This document shows, piece after piece, positions 35,761 to 47,319 of a stretch of 64,000 nt of DNA (positions are counted from its first letter, which is position 1; every line of letters starts with the position of its first letter). The translations under genes were made by a program, and so were the position numbers. The notes under the pieces were generated by a model. It was given only the letters and a program-made list of their open reading frames with translations. It did no database searches and was not told the DNA's origin. Origin of the DNA: Amborella trichopoda (lineage: Eukaryota > Streptophyta > Magnoliopsida > Amborellales > Amborellaceae); the NCBI RefSeq assembly GCF_000471905.2, contig NW_006499617.1, positions 1,094,497 to 1,158,496 on the forward strand. Reading direction: 5' to 3'.

Positions 35761-36203
35761 TTCATTTCTTATTTTGATTGATATGAAGTACTATAAACAG
35801 AGCTTTTAAACCCTACTATATGATCAATAATCAGTCTATCAAGCTATTTTTCTCTTTTTTGGGATAATCGAGAGTCCTCTTTCTCTGGTGATATCATAAT
35901 CTGTAAGTCTTTTCCCCTTCACTACTGTTTAATCTATTTTGTGATCATCCTTTTTTGTTATCATCACTCTTTTATATTTCTTTCCCAAAACTTAGAGAGA
36001 AAATTATCTACTTGAACCCCATATACTGTTGTTTGCTTGCAATTTGGGTATTTTTTTATGAGAAGATTTGGAAGGATTATTGATTGAGCTGGATTGACAT
36101 CGAGGCTACTTCCATTCACCGGTTGTCGCATATATTTTTTTCTTGAGCTCTATTCCTGATAGTCCATACAATCGCTCAGTGAGATCGCAACTATAAACTG
36201 GAT

Positions 36204-36830
36204 TTGTATTTACTTGATAAAATAAATAAAATTTCATCTTCTTCTGCTTACTTGAATGTGTGTGATGATGAAACTTATTTTTTGTGGTATATGCGTTTGG
36301 GTCATATTAGTAGAAATATAATTTCTAGACATGTTAATGATGACTTAATTCCTAAAATGATGAATTTAGATTTTAAAAATTGTGAACCTTGTTTATCTGA
36401 TAAAATGAGTAGAAAACCCTTTGATGAAACAACTAGATCTTATGATTTATTGTCTATTATTCATTCTGATACTTGTAGACCACATAATATAAAAACACAT
36501 AGGGGTATGGAGTATTTTATTTTATTCATTGATGATTATTCGAGATTCAGTTATATTTATCTAATTACTAAAAAAATCTGATGTACTTCAAACATTCAAA
36601 GAATTTAAATTAGAAGTTGAAAACCAATTAGATAAACGAATATCTTTAGAACGGACCGAGGATGGGAATATTATTCTAATTTGTTTGGTGTTTTTTATAA
36701 AAAAAATGGGATAGTACACCATAAGACCATGCCCCACACACCCCAACAAAATGGTGTTGCTGAAAGGCGTAACCAAACTCTTATGGAAATCTCATGTAGA
36801 AAGCATGAGGCAATGTCATGTACAAGAAGT
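36204..36830 (+). pseudogene. Copia pre-integrase and integrase fragment
   Basis: The 125-codon frame 36204-36581 reads LWYMRLGHISRNIISRHVND (pre-integrase, with the HxxC-type zinc elements LGHIS and CEPCLSDKM), then LSIIHSDTCRPHNIKTHRG and YFILFIDDYSRFSYIYL. The integrase catalytic Asps lie in HSDTC and IDDYS. After a frameshift come GWEYYSNLFG-like, HTPQQNGVAERRNQTLMEI (the third catalytic residue region), and the frame is lost by about 36800, just before the polypurine tract. The deletion removed the rest of pol. Confidence 0.85.
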
Positions 36831-36857
36831 TAAAGGGCCTTCAAGCCAAGTTGGAGA

Positions 36858-37428
36858 TGTTGGAAATATGGCCTATCGGGCCCTTTATCCTGAGAATTTA
36901 TTTTCTTAATAATGGTACAAAAGCCATATTGTATAGTATATGTGAAATCCCATGTGATTGATATGAGGCAATGCTATATACTAGGATCCATTTTGGAGCT
37001 TTTATAGGATGTTGCATTGGAGGGAAAATCCAGTGTCATTGGAGGGAAAACCCAGTGACGTGTTCGGATTCTTTGTAATACTTATTATTTTTATTATTGA
37101 TGTATAAAATTATTTAATTTCGAAATATCTTTGATCAAATTGTAGGAATGCTTGGATGACATCCTATTGTGTGAGTCATTAGTGCACTAATGATATATTT
37201 AGCTTATTGCATAAGATTAAAAGTTTGGTAACAATTTGTTACTCCTAATTGGCTGACTTAAGGGAATTAAGGTATGAGTTATACTTGGATCTCAACTCCT
37301 ATAGACCATGAATGTGAGAGTTACAAAATATGGTTCTCTATAAAAAGAGGTTAACCCCTAAAATATAGATAAGAATAGAAAATAGGTGAATGAGATTCAT
37401 CAAAGATGAGAACTCTCAAGGTTGTCTG
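36858..37428 (+). repeat. 3' LTR of the copia element, left part
   Basis: Starts TGTTGGAAATATGG, collinear with 34029 onward. It stops at gttgtctg where the small element begins. The LTR resumes at 39446 (gcctgtgaccggatgg, matching the 5' LTR's gcctgtcaccggatga). Confidence 0.88.
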
Positions 37429-38275
37429 TGTTGGATTTGGTGCTATCCAAAATCACCTACATAAGGAAATCTCATATTTTGTAGGATTGATTGAGAATGA
37501 TCCATATCATGTGGGATTGAAATATTCTCATATTATGTGGGATTGAGATTGAGATTGATATTGATAAGTTTCTTAAAGAAAATAGAAATCCAAAAAGATT
37601 AGGACTCTTGGATTTATCTCTCGGTCTTTTGAGATATATGTTATATCAATAGGAATATTTTGTGTAGATTCCTACTTATATATATATGATGAAAGTGCAG
37701 AGAATTCATTTGCATCACCATATGGGAATGTTGGTTCCTCTAGAGAGAGAGGGAGGTAGAGCCTCCTGTGCATAAGATGTGATTTCCTCCTAAAGAAGAG
37801 AGCTTCATTTGGACAGAAACATTGTGATGGTACCTTTTTTGGACTCCTAAAGATTGATAAGCTTGTTTCTTGTAGAGAAGTGGTTCCCATTTGAGATTTT
37901 GGGTGGTTCCTCTTTTAGTGAGGTAAAGTCTCGTTTGCTCTCAAAGTTGTTCTCTTCCTAGACAGTGGTCTAGTTATGGAATATAGATCAGAAATCGGTA
38001 GTGGTGCCGTTTGGGAGAGAGCATATTTAAAATGGTTTACTCGATTTGGGTTTTTTTTTGTCGAAGTTTATTCCAAAATCTTTGATGTAACTTTCATTGG
38101 TATATTTGATTTCTGTTTACCGTACCCAAGGATATAGCCCTTCTTGGGTGAACCACATAAATGTTTGTGTTCTTGTTGTATATGTTTCATACTTTATTTC
38201 TCATACTTTATTTGTCAAATATTGACCCATCGGGTTTATTGCTTCCGCGCGTACAATAAGTGGTATCAGAACACA
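37429..38275 (+). repeat. 5' LTR of the small copia derivative
   Basis: Starts TGTTGGATTTGGTGC; collinear with 38502-39445. The exact 3' edge is uncertain by a few bases because a primer-site-like tggtatcagaac (38261-38272) lies inside the shared sequence. Confidence 0.82.
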
Positions 38276-38315
38276 ACAAGTGGTATCAAAGCAGAACAAG
38301 TAGTATCATAGCCAT
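38260..38315 (+). repeat. Three tandem primer-site-like copies
   Basis: tggtatcagaac (38261), tggtatcaaagc (38281) and tagtatcatagc (38302) follow one another about 20 bp apart, each preceded by acaag/ataag. The first lies at the LTR edge and recurs at the end of the other LTR (39429-39440). Confidence 0.8.
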
Positions 38316-38501
38316 GGTTTGGGCTTTCACTAAGGTGATAAAGGTTTCGAATGTAAAGTTTGAGGTGAAGAAATTTGATGGAAACACTATTTTTCAGCAA
38401 GAATGATGAAAAAATGTATTAGGCAAAAGATGAAGAATCCATAAAGCTATCCAATTAATGTTAGCATGGTGAGCAAGTGATTTTGATATCAAGGTGGAGA
38501 T

Positions 38502-39445
38502 TGTTCGATTTGGTGCTATCCAAAATCATAGACATAATGAAATCTCATATTTTGTAGGATTGATTGAGATTGATCCATATTATATGGGATTGAAATATTC
38601 CTATATTATGTGAGATTGAGATTGATATTGATAAGTTTCCTAAAGAAAATAAAAATCCAAAAAGATTAGGACTCTTGGATTTATCTTTTGGTCTTTGAGA
38701 TATATGTTATATCAATAGGATGTTTCCTATTTTGTATGGATTCGTAATTATATATATGAGATAAAAGTGCAGAGAATTTGTGTGCCCTATTTGGATCACC
38801 ATATGGGAATGATGGTTCATCTAGAGAAAGAGGAACGTAGAGCCTCATGTGCATAAGATGCGATTTCCTCATAGAGAAGAGAGCTTCATTTGGACAGAAA
38901 CATAGTGATGATGCCTCTTTTGGACTCCTGAAGATTGAGATACCTGTTTCTTGTATAGAAGCGGTTCCCATTGACATTTTGGGTGATTTCTCTTTTAGTG
39001 AGATTACATCTCGTTTGCTCTCAAAATTGTTCTCTTCCTAGACAGTGGTCTAGTTATGGAATAGAGATGAGAAATCGGTAGCGGTGTCGTTTGGGAGTGC
39101 AAGTTTAAAAAGTTTTGCTTGATTTGGTTTTTTTTTTAAGGTTTTTTCCAAAATCTTTGATGTAAGTATAATGGAGAATAGAGATGAGAAATCGGTAGCG
39201 GTGTCGTTTGGGAGTGCAAGTTTAAAAAGTTTTGCTTGATTTGGTTTTTTTTTTAAGGTTTTTTCCAAAATCTTTGATGTAAGTATAATGGATTTATGTT
39301 TGCTGTGCCCGTGGATGTAGCCTTCTTGGGTGAACCACATAAATCTTTGTGTTCTTGTTATATGTGTTTCATATTTTATTTACCAAATATTGACCCATCG
39401 AGTTTATTGCTTCCGCACGCACAACAAGTGGTATCAAAGCACACA
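38502..39445 (+). repeat. 3' LTR of the small copia derivative, with internal duplication
   Basis: Starts TGTTCGATTTGGTGC. It is about 100 bp longer than its partner because a block of about 116 bp ('gagatgagaaatcggtagcg…gtaagtataatgga') is present twice, at about 39065-39174 and 39181-39290. Confidence 0.85.
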
Positions 39446-39574
39446 GCCTGTGACCGGATGGCTTGGACTATAGGATTTGGTATGAAACCTTAGGTCCCTC
39501 ATGTGATTTCAGGATAGATTCGAGTAAGTTGTTAGTCGATTTTATTTTATTTATTTATTTTATTGGAACTAACA
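39446..39574 (+). repeat. 3' LTR of the copia element, right part
   Basis: Continues the LTR interrupted at 37428: tgtgaccggatgg…ggatttggtatgaaaccttagg…ggaactaaca, matching 34608-34730 of the 5' LTR. It ends in CA and is followed by the target duplication tcttc. Confidence 0.88.
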
Positions 39575-39579
39575 TCTTC

Positions 39580-40330
39580 AACATATCCAATTTCATGAGT
39601 GCTCTACAGATGAATTCAATCTCATAGGAAGTGGCCTCACTTCTACACTTATATAGGTGAGTCTATCAAGGATTCCCTTGCATATAAAACACCCCAACTA
39701 TGCAATTATAGACATCATTAAGAGTATAGCTCAACCTCCTCTCATGCAGATCATCTTTATACTTGTCCCCTATATAGATCTTTCTAGAATGGGTTCTTAT
39801 AAATTGTTTAAACATGTCTAGGGAGCCAACTGGCCATGCGAACGACTTAGCTTTACCTCATTCAATCTTGACCTCTTGAGGTAACAAGGGAGATAAATTG
39901 GGTTCTTCCTATTGATACTTACTTCATGAACTCTAGCTCTATTATACTTGACATTCGGTTGATGTCTTCTCTTGCAAAGCCTTTTGTCAAAGGATCGGTA
40001 AAATTCTCCTTGTTCTTACAAACTCTAGACTTACCACTATCATTTATCAACATTTCGATGGAGCCATGTTTGTGCATAATACGTCTAGATTTTTCATTAT
40101 GTACATTACATATATCATTATTTGCTCGAGCAACTGTCGCATAGTTATCTCAATTAATTGTGGTTGCCGGTATCAGTTAGAGCTAATATCTAATTCCATG
40201 CGAACCGAAATAGTTAAGGAATTTGACTCCATATTTGCTTTAGATATGTGTTTGTTTCTTTGAGTCCCATGATACTGCTCCACCGCCTACGGGGAATACC
40301 TATTTGAATGCGGATAGTGACTCTTTGAGT
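39580..40330 (-). pseudogene. Old copia RNase H fragment, minus strand
   Basis: Minus strand reads NEKSRRIMHKHGSIEMLIND, then NFTDPLTKGFARE, matching the end of copia RNase H ('KSRHIxxRHxxIRxLIxxGxI…NLADPLTKGLPRE'). The sequence between 39580 and 39880 would be the element's region beyond pol. It ends abruptly near 40330. It was the target of the copia insertion at 34029. Confidence 0.78.
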
Positions 40331-41560
40331 TCGTGCTCCAACACACATCACTACATCCTTATTACATCACAAGATAACCAGTACTAGTGGGATTACGTGT
40401 ATTGCACATGGAGATGAAATAAGAGATCACATAAATAATCTTGTAAATATGTAATGGAGAGTATTTTGATATGTAATAAGCTCTCATTTAAATAATTTCG
40501 AGAACATGCACTGTAAAAATATATTGATATGCAATAAGTGATTACATAAATAATCACATGATTTTGTCATGGACGAGTGGGTAGATATGCAATGAGAATA
40601 ACAAATTATTAAAAAAAGGAAAACTAGCTAATAACTTTTTATTTATAAAATATTATGCATAAGAAATTATGCAAAGAGATAATATTTTATGTTCCTTAGA
40701 GGAATAGTTATGTTCAAATAAAATAAGAGTAATGAATTGAATGTAAAATTCATATATGTGCTTTAGGCTTTTTTTTGCCATTGTTGTTTTGGAATATTCG
40801 ATACACTTTTAACAATGTATTTCACTATTGTTTTAAGAAATTAGATTTTGACAAACCTTTTTTTTGTTCCCTTTTAGTTTAGGTTACAATTTGTAGAAGT
40901 CACTCAAAACTAAGTATGCTCTACTCCACCAAAAAAATGGCAAGACTCAATCCTACTGGAACTACCTTTTACATAGTCCATGTCTTTGCTAGTCCATATT
41001 ACACATATTCTTTCATAACTTTCCTATCACTGACCTCATGATTTTTCTTGTGAGATATTTCTAACAAAGTTCATCAAAAAGTGAAATTCTTTTTACCACA
41101 GAAAGAAAACAAACCAAATTTGGGAAAGTACTAAATAGGAAGCCTAAATTTTCTAGTATAATACAATACTTTTCCAAAAATAACGTACAAAAGCTTGTTT
41201 AACCAAGGTACGCCAAGGAGGTTTACTTAAAAAACTGTAATACATACTTTCTAATTTGTGAAAAGCATTCAAACTTAGCGATTTAATTATCTATGTTGCA
41301 ACCACAAAGGTTTTTTGAGAAACTAAAAAGGAATTTATCTTCACTCTTTGAAGGCCAAATCTTCTTTTGTAATCCATAAGTAAATGAAGGTTCCTTGGCT
41401 GGTCAACTATTCATTCATTTATTCCCAACTGCCTGATTTTGAAAATCAAAATTTCATGCTACTCTGTAGTAGCGAATAACATAAACATGTATAAAGAGAA
41501 ATGATAGTGCTAAGAACATTGATATAGAGACAAAGAAAATAGAAAATGAATAATGGCTAA
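40331..41560. other. AT-rich sequence without a recognised gene
   Basis: Contains loose repeats of 'gagatcacataaataatc' and 'atatgtaataag' near 40420-40560. No coding evidence. Confidence 0.4.
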
Positions 41561-41564
41561 GGAA

Positions 41565-42170
41565 TACGCACCTTTCCAACCATCTCATATTCCTCTCCTT
41601 GATGGTCTCACGTTCTCCCTCTCTAAAGGATCCGAATATGTGACTAAGAGATTCACATCTGTTAAACCCTTGCTATGGTGTATTTTTTCACGGACATACA
41701 CCTTTCCAATCATTTTTGAAGAGTGATTTTTAAAAAGGAGACATACACTTTCTCAACCCTTTATAAATGGTAGTTTTTAAGAAGGGGGCACACACATTTT
41801 CACAAAAGGGTTTGAATTTTGAAGAAATACACCTTCTATCCTTTGGTAAGAGGTGTTATTTTAAGGGCACACCTCACCTTTTAATCTCTTTCAAAGAGGT
41901 GTTTTCTAAGGAGACCCACATTTTCAAAAGAGGCAGCTTATGAAGGTAGTTATCTCAATTTCATCACAATATGCCACCCTTAATATCTATTTAAAATCAC
42001 TTGCCCTGCATTATCTCAGGTATAGGGTATTTTTTTTTAAAAAAAAATTAGACACATGTCCACCCCTTGAAGGGACACAAACCTTTTCAACTCTTTCTAA
42101 ACGATGGCTTTAATGGCGAGACACGTACCTTTGTAAGCATCACTTATATCTTCCCCTCTCTTTCTCTCTC
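41565..42170. repeat. Diverged short repeats
   Basis: Phrases such as 'cacacctttccaa', 'gaggtgtt(a/t)tttaag', 'aaaagg…gagacacac' recur at irregular spacing. It is probably an eroded minisatellite or transposon end. No gene seen. Confidence 0.35.
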
Positions 42171-42249
42171 TTAAAGGTCACATGCCCTAAATCATCTCTA
42201 AGCACAATTTCCCTCTTTATTTTTACAACATGTGTCCACCCATGTAGTG

Positions 42250-42806
42250 TAAAGATATATAGATATAGATAATCTTAATCAAATTTTAAGGATGCACAGG
42301 AAATGACGTATCTTTTGGTAGAAAGGTACCTTTGTGATATTCATAACTACTAATTGCAAAGAGAGAGGGAGCTGACACGTGTCATTAAAATAGAACAGGT
42401 CCTCTTCTCGTTTAAAATATAAAAATACTATAGTAGATAGATATATAAATATAGATAATCTTAGGCAAATTTTAAGGATGGGAAGCAAATGATGTATCTT
42501 TTGGTGGAAAGGTACCTTGGAGATATTCATAACTACTAATTGCAAAGAGAGAGGGGGCTGACACGTGTCATTAAAATAGAGCAGGTCCTCTTCTCACTTA
42601 AAATATAAAAATAATGTAGTTTATAAATATATAAATATAGATAATCTTCGGCAAATTTAAAGGATGGGGAGCAAATGGAGTATCTTTTGGTGGAAAGGTA
42701 TCTTTGTGATATTCATAACTACTAATTGCAAAGAGAGAGGGAGATAACACGTGTCAATAAAATAAAGCCGGCCCTCTTCTTGCTAAAATATAGAAAATGT
42801 TTGCCA
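42250..42806. repeat. Tandem repeat, 186-bp unit, three copies
   Basis: The landmark aatctt recurs at 42271, 42457 and 42643. Each unit runs 'atagataatctt…aaattttaaggatg…atcttttggt(a/g)gaaaggtacc…actactaattgcaaagagagaggg…gacacgtgtca…ggtcctcttct…aaaatataaaaat'. The units differ by few bases, so the array is fairly young. Confidence 0.92.
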
Positions 42807-42829
42807 AAGTTGATGGTTCCTTTCATATA

Positions 42830-43467
42830 TCTCAAAACTTGAAAGATTGCATCTCAATGCTCTCTACATGGGCAACTATTATAGCCACCACTCATTGCAT
42901 ACATCAAACTACCAATTACTCTTTCATACTCAATTTGAAAGATACATCTCCCTCCATTTTTCATTAACTTTATATGAGGATCCATTGATGTGAGTGTTGT
43001 CATACGATCATAATGCTTAAATTTATTGAGCATCTTTTCCATACAGTGATATTAGGTCCAAACCAAAGCATCATCCTTTCTCCCAATCATGATAATAAGT
43101 ATCAGATCAACCATTGCTAGATATTTTATATCAACATGTCATCAACATACAAACAAATAATGGCATATTAAAATAATTTCCTCATCATACACACACTTAT
43201 TTGCTTCTCTCTTAAATTTATTGGACAATATTACATTATTGAATTTCTTATGCCATTATCTTAGAGCATGTTACGACCCATATAGAAATTTGACAAAATT
43301 AACACACTTTGTGTTCATGGCCCGGCATAAAAAACCATTGCTGTTGTTTCATACAATTCTTTTTGTCTAACTTACCATTTAGGAATGCAGTTTTTATATC
43401 CATTTGGTGGATAATTAAAATAGAGAAAGTAACCCGCATACAATAAATCCCCCTTACTATAGAGGTA
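42830..43467 (-). pseudogene. Copia reverse transcriptase fragment, minus strand
   Basis: Minus strand reads HQMDIKTAFLNGKLD (the conserved 'MDVKTAFLNG' start of RT), a YGSKHAL.WHKKFNNVILSN block, NKCVYDEE, the LFVCML-type region where YVDD should be (degraded), and then EKMLNKFKHYDRM and EYERVIGSLMYAMSGG. The order matches copia RT. It is broken by stops and shares an element with 48651 onward, from which it is separated by the Helitron insertion. Confidence 0.82.
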
Positions 43468-44139
43468 TCTATACTACATTATTAAATTAGAATTAAGGGG
43501 CGGACACGGATTGTAAGATGCATTCTCATCTTTAGCGGAAAAGAGAGAGTGAGATGGAGTACACACCCATTTTAGGAGAAATATCTACTATATTTTAAGT
43601 GAGGAGTCCCGCACTATTTTATAACATATGTCCGTCTCTCTATTTTTTGTTTTTAAAAAACAGTTCAATTGTTGACAAAGGTTCCTATCTCCTTAAAAAA
43701 GGTTCCTATCTCCTTAAAACTCTTCAACAATCTCTCTCCAAAACACTTCCACTTATTGTCTCTCTTTTCCAAAGTTTCAAAGCCAAAGGTTCACACCTCC
43801 TTAAACCTCTCTAACAATTTATTCATTAAATTAAACACAGACCAATAATTTCTTTTCTCTCACATTGATTTCTCCCATCAATCATGCCTATCCTTAAATA
43901 TCTCTTACTCTATCATTAAATATCTCTTTCTTTATCTCTCCTTACATCTCTCTCCCTCTCCTTCTTTCCCTCTCTGTAGACTCTCTCACTCTCTCTCTCC
44001 ACGCATCATGGGTCTTTTTTTGTCTCAAATCTTTTTAATAATATGTACCCCTTTCCCTTCTAAAATCTCTCTATATTTTCTATCTTATTTTATCTTATTT
44101 TAAGTTTGGCACGTTTTTTTGCCAGATTGTGATTTACTA

Positions 44140-44865
44140 CCAATATAGGAGTTAATCATAAATCTCTAGACGCTATCAAATTTGGAACACCCTTTTAAAA
44201 TTTTAGGTAACGAAATGAGTTTTTTTTATTTATTATAGTTTGGTACTATATTTATTTGTGTGCTTTGCTACGTTATATTTTATTTATTAAATAAATAAAT
44301 TTAATTTATTGTGTAGATAGAAATAAAGAAGACTGTCATTTGACTTGAGTAATTTTGATTGAGTTTGATTGAGTAATTTGAATAATGATAATAGTGTTTT
44401 CTAATTATTGTAGTTTAATACCAGTTAATCTAATTGTGGTTGAGTAATTGAATAATGATAATCGTGTTTTCTAATTGTTGTAGTTTAATACCAGTTAATC
44501 ATATATCTCTAAATGCTGTCAATTTTAAATACCCTTTTAAAATGTTAGGTAACAAAATGAGTTTTTTTTATTTATTGTAGTTTGGTACCATATTTATATG
44601 TGTTGTTTTATATTTAATTTAATTATATTTTATTTGAGTTAGAATAAAGAAGAATATACCAGTTAATCATAGATCTCTGGACGCTGTCAAATTTTGAACA
44701 CCCTTTTAAAATTTTAGGTAAGAGAGTGAGTTTATTTAATTTATTATAGCTTGGCACTATATTTATTTGTGTCGCTTTTTATTTAACATCATCATATTTT
44801 ATTTATTAAATATATAAATATAATTTATTGTGTGGATCAGAAATAAAGAATAATAGCATTTGGTT
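44140..44865. repeat. Three repeats inside the inner Helitron
   Basis: Segments starting near 44152, 44487 and 44663 share 'agttaatcata(a/t/g)atctct(a/g)(g/a)a(c/t)gct', 'aacacccttttaaaattttaggtaa', 'gagttt…tttattatagtttggtac' and 'tttatttgtgt'. They are spaced unevenly (about 335 and 175 bp), so they are not a simple tandem array. Confidence 0.7.
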
Positions 44866-45274
44866 TGATTAATTGTGGTTGAGTAATTAGAATAATGATA
44901 ATAGTATTTTCTACTTTTTATGTTTATTTTCATAATTATATTGTTGTATATGATTGCAACAATTATATATTTTAATTAATTGATTAGCAAAATATCATTT
45001 GACTTGAGTAATTATGGTTGAGTAATTTGAATAATGATAAAAATATTTTCTAATTGTTGTGTTCATTTTCATAACTAATAGTGTAATGAAAATTATATAT
45101 TTTAATTAATTGATTAGCATAATATTAATTTGATAATAATAATTAATTATAATAATATAATGACACTTACGTGAATAATGTATTAGCATCGTTTATTAGT
45201 AATAATGAATTATATATATTAAAAATATGTCTTATAATTAATATAAGGAATCAATGCAGGTAATATATTATAGT

Positions 45275-45294
45275 NNNNNNNNNNNNNNNNNNNN
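45275..45294. other. Assembly gap (20 N)
   Basis: A short N run inside the inner Helitron. Confidence 0.99.
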
Positions 45295-46200
45295 ATTACA
45301 ATATAACTATTTACTTTAATATCATTAGTGGAGATTATGATATATATATTTCATATCAATTAATAATATTTTTCAACAATAATTAACATGTGATAATTAA
45401 TCAATTTGATTAAATTAATTATAATTCAAAACAATTATAATATTCATAACAAAAAATAACTATAATTATTAATTAAAAAAGCAAGAGTATGATTGTAATA
45501 TTTTATTAAATATCATACTTATTACACAAATAATTATAATTATAGATTGCATTATTATAAATATAATTATATATTATAATAATATTATTATAAAAATATA
45601 TTCTACATTAATTTTTTTATTTTCGGATATACTTTTGGTCAGCATTATAAATGTGATGTATATGCATAATAATAATAATTATACTTTGATAATTAAAAAA
45701 ATACAATAATTCATTTAGTATAATGAAATTAAATATAGTTTGATTAGTCATAGATAAAACAATTATTTTTACAATTAAAATTTTAACTAAATAATATTAT
45801 TCCTCATATTTATCTATTTTAACAATATATGAATATTTATATAATATAAATTTATTTTTATAAGTAATAAATATTACTATAGTTGAATTAATAATCATAA
45901 AAAAATGCTTTCTATGTTATTTAATTTGATATATTAAAATTTTAATTTAGTCGTTTTGCTAAATTTATGTCTATTCAATCAAATAGTATTTCAATCATTT
46001 TTTTTTTAATGACAAGTATTTCATATCTCTTTCACTATGAAAAGTATTTCATATCTCTTTCGCTTTTTCCCTACATGTGAGAAACTATTACTTTTATTTT
46101 ATTGTGGAATTTAGTTTAATTTTTATTTCATTTTATGTTTTTATTTTAGATTTTGTAAATTCATTTTTCTTATAAAATGTTATTAAAAACATTGTAATAA

Positions 46201-46228
46201 CACCTGCAACGCAGGTGCATGCTACTAG
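46201..46228 (+). terminator. Helitron 3' hairpin and CTAG end
   Basis: A perfect 7-bp stem (cacctgc/gcaggtg) with a three-base loop, then catgctactag. This is the rolling-circle termination signal of the inner Helitron, not a transcription terminator. Confidence 0.75.
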
Positions 46229-46239
46229 TAAAATTTAAG

Positions 46240-46930
46240 AGAGGATATCCATAGCATATTTTGGCTGGGAAAGAAAGAGGGAAATAGGAAAGCAATATGG
46301 AATCTTTGAGATAATTCTTTGGATTAAATTTTTAGGGGAAGAGAGAGAAATATAGTGGGCATTTATTTTAGGAAGGAAAAAGTTTATACAAGGATGCAAC
46401 CTTATAATGTAGAACTACGGATGCACTTCAAAAATCCATCGGAAAAGGTAGTTTTAATGCTGAAAAACTGATCATCTCAACCTCGAGATGTATGACCATG
46501 AAAAATAAAGATTTTAAATCTCAGAAATAGTGCATTTTACAACATATTATCTACACCGCCTATTTTCAAGATTTTCATATTTATATAGATCTATTTGATT
46601 TTAACTATTTTTTAAATTTAAAATTTTATAATTAGATATAAAAATATATTTTGAAATAATCTAAGAACATTTTACATCAAAATTATATACCATGATTAAA
46701 TTTGAAGGTGCACCTTACCTCTACAGCTACGGATGGGTCCGTATGCCAACTGCACCCTTTTAAGAAAGAGAAATAGAGAGATATTCATAGCATGTTTTGG
46801 CCGGGAATGAAAAGAGGGTAGTAAGAAGGAAATATGAAATCTTTGTGATAATTCTTTAGATTGAGATTTTTAGGGGAAGAGAGAAATAGAGTGTGCACAT
46901 ATTTTAGGAGAGAGATACATGCTTATTATA
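46240..46930. repeat. Internal duplication of the outer Helitron flanking a MITE
   Basis: The stretch 'gatat(c/t)catagcat(a/g)ttttggc(t/c)ggga…gataattcttt(g/a)gat…tttttaggggaagagag…attttagga' occurs at about 46245-46374 and again at about 46772-46905, on either side of MITE copy C. Confidence 0.75.
46375..46757. mobile_element. MITE family 1, copy C
   Basis: Begins ggaaaaagtttatacaagg and ends ccaactgcaccc. The flanks ttttaggaa (46366-46374) and ttttaagaa (46758-46766) form a 9-bp target duplication with one mismatch. Confidence 0.8.
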
Positions 46931-47319
46931 TTTAGGTGGAAAAGAAGAAAGGAATAATTAAGACAATTCTTTAGACGAAGAGATTTTGGAAGAGATAAAG
47001 AAAGTTTCATGGAAACGTTTTTGAATAGTAGAGAGCCTTATCTTAGCATACGATTTCCATATTCTAATTGGAAATATATAGAGAGAAACGATACCATATT
47101 CAGTAGTAATCTAGATGGTATACATGTACGTGGAAGATGAATCAACTTCTTTATCCTATCCTATACATTAGATGATGTACTAAAATTTTTGTAAGATCCT
47201 TAAGAAAAAAAATCTATTTTTTAGATTTTTAGAAAGTTAGTTTTAGTAGAGGGATGGTGGGGTATATGGATAATTTTTTGCTACATTATCTCTTATATTG
47301 TTTTTCCCCATATCCTAAT

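Larger units (their letters stand above)
37429..39445 (+). mobile_element. Small non-autonomous copia derivative inside the LTR
   Basis: It has its own LTRs (37429-38275 and 38502-39445), an interior of only about 226 bp with primer-site copies, the first codons of a copia gag (VKFEVKKFDGNT) followed by stops, and a polypurine-like aaggtggagat before the right LTR. Flanking duplication: gtctg (37424-37428) and gcctg (39446-39450), four of five matching. It could only have moved with proteins from another copia element. Confidence 0.85.
34029..39574 (+). mobile_element. Internally deleted Ty1/copia element containing a nested insertion
   Basis: LTRs are 34029-34730 and 36858-37428 plus 39446-39574. 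A perfect 5-bp target duplication, tcttc, lies at 34024-34028 and 39575-39579. The primer site tggtatcagagc (initiator tRNA-Met type) is at 34732-34743, and the polypurine-like caagttggagat abuts the 3' LTR. The interior is only about 2.1 kb and keeps a pre-integrase/integrase fragment; gag, protease, RT and RNase H are missing. The 3' LTR is split by the small element at 37429-39445. Confidence 0.9.
43584..46228 (+). mobile_element. Helitron-like element (inner), non-autonomous
   Basis: Begins TCTACTATATTTTAAG after an A and ends with a perfect hairpin cacctgc-aac-gcaggtg (46201-46217) followed by catgctactag and a T. A GC-rich hairpin about 10 bases before CTAG is the Helitron 3' hallmark. 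The interior is very AT-rich (with a 20-N gap at 45275-45294) and has no Rep/helicase. Confidence 0.78.
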
